A stretch of DNA of 64,000 nucleotides from assembly GCA_965223825.1 (NCBI GenBank), contig OZ245018.1:3100001-3164000 (forward strand), given 5' to 3'. Positions within the stretch are counted from its first letter, which is position 1. Every line of letters begins with the position of its first letter. Position numbers and translations under genes: made by a program. The notes under the pieces are model-generated. The model searched no databases. It had not been told where the DNA came from and saw only the letters and a program-made list of their open reading frames with translations. Below, one piece after another: positions 63,583 to 64,000 of this stretch. This stretch comes from CAJXQU01 sp965223825. GTDB taxonomy: Bacteria > Pseudomonadota > Gammaproteobacteria > CAJXQU01.

Positions 63583-64000
63583 AAGGCTGCTGACATTTTT
63601 TTACTGTAGATAATAGGCTTGTGTAGTCGCCTTGCTCACACGCCACTATAATTTTCTCTAGTTCTTCTTTGTGAAGAATATAAATGGGATTTACTTTTTT
63701 CATTTTTAAAATACGTTCAGAACGATTTATGTTTTGTAGATCAAGTCGGTTTGAATAGCGTTCGAACCATGACTTAATCAAGTCCATGTCAACTTTTCCA
63801 GTTAAAAAATAGTCAGGTATTTTGTTATTTTCATATTCTTCTAGAGCAATAAATGATTTTGAATAATCCAACTTCTCCTTCTCTAAAATAAGACAATAAT
63901 CATCAATTAATTTTTCATCTTCTGTTTTTATCCCCTCTTCACATATTCCAATTTTTGATCGCATTTTTTCATAATATCTTTTTTGGTAGTATGGTTCATA
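63557..64000 (-). CDS. Hypothetical protein, 5' end outside the window
   Basis: The frame stays open to the last base of the window, beyond the internal Met at 63964 (YEPYYQKRYYEKMRSKIG), so the gene is truncated by the window edge. About 147 residues are visible, rich in Lys, Glu, Ile and Tyr, AT-rich in codon use, helical in appearance, without a motif I recognise. Its 3' end overlaps the regulator gene by 26 bases on the opposite strand. Confidence 0.6.
   Translation of the reverse strand, partial: YEPYYQKRYYEKMRSKIGICEEGIKTEDEKLIDDYCLILEKEKLDYSKSFIALEEYENNKIPDYFLTGKVDMDLIKSWFERYSNRLDLQNINRSERILKMKKVNPIYILHKEELEKIIVACEQGDYTSLLSTVKKCQQPFISMNYDQ

Overview
The window comes from a gammaproteobacterium, judged from its conserved gene orders (mreBCD-mrdAB-mltB-rlpA-dacA, gatCAB, tatABC, coaX-birA). 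It is probably a methylotroph. It carries a lanthanide-type methanol dehydrogenase gene (xoxF) and, 40 kb away, the two-gene quinoprotein relay pair (SoxYZ-like carrier plus metallo-hydrolase). A Methylophaga-like organism would fit, but nothing in the window fixes the genus. Most of the window is ordinary, densely packed chromosome with moderate GC content. GATC tetramers are conspicuously frequent.

Layout. 1-2812: right end of an integrative element inserted at tRNA-Thr(UGU), with a partial AlpA-type regulator, a cargo gene of unknown function, a P4-type tyrosine integrase and a cluster of GTTACCCC repeats between int and the tRNA. 2901-10389: housekeeping genes (SPOR protein, coaX, birA, FHA protein, sulfurtransferase, metallopeptidase lipoprotein, thioredoxin-fold protein, cysB, DUF465). 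10768-17269: a methanol-oxidation block in one direction, made of a NarL-type response regulator, a lipoprotein, a small secreted Gly/Asp-rich protein, XoxF and a TonB-dependent receptor. 17351-17938: 590 bp without a recognisable gene, ending in a strong terminator. 17941-25189: HDOD, yhbY, HD-domain, degenerate SNase, DUF937, ubiA, recG, ridA, queD. 25191-34613: one long reverse-strand run of cell-wall elongation genes. 34898-42624: gatCAB, tatABC and a partial his operon (hisA-hisF-hisI-SYLF-hisE).

42766-53621: a TPR lipoprotein, a chemoreceptor preceded by a good sigma-28 promoter, a MOSC protein, several uncharacterised exported proteins, an isolated RnfD/NqrB-like membrane protein overlapping a DUF2330 gene, and two adjacent lipoproteins in an AT-rich stretch. 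53659-60126: msrA, the quinoprotein relay pair, an LpxR-like outer-membrane protein, an NlpC/P60 lipoprotein, a 46-aa DUF3149 gene, endonuclease I and rlmG. 60131-63582: a tungstate-type binding protein, an OprO/P-type porin and a divergent ModE-HTH/PBP regulator separated by a clear palindromic operator. The right edge cuts an AT-rich gene of unknown function.

How it fits together. XoxF needs PQQ and a lanthanide in the periplasm; the neighbouring TonB receptor is a plausible importer of one of these, and the small exported protein just upstream is the least explained component. The relay pair is a known companion of PQQ dehydrogenases. The tungstate/oxyanion module could feed metal to a formate dehydrogenase, the downstream end of methanol oxidation, though no such enzyme lies in this window. 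These links are inference from gene identity and position.
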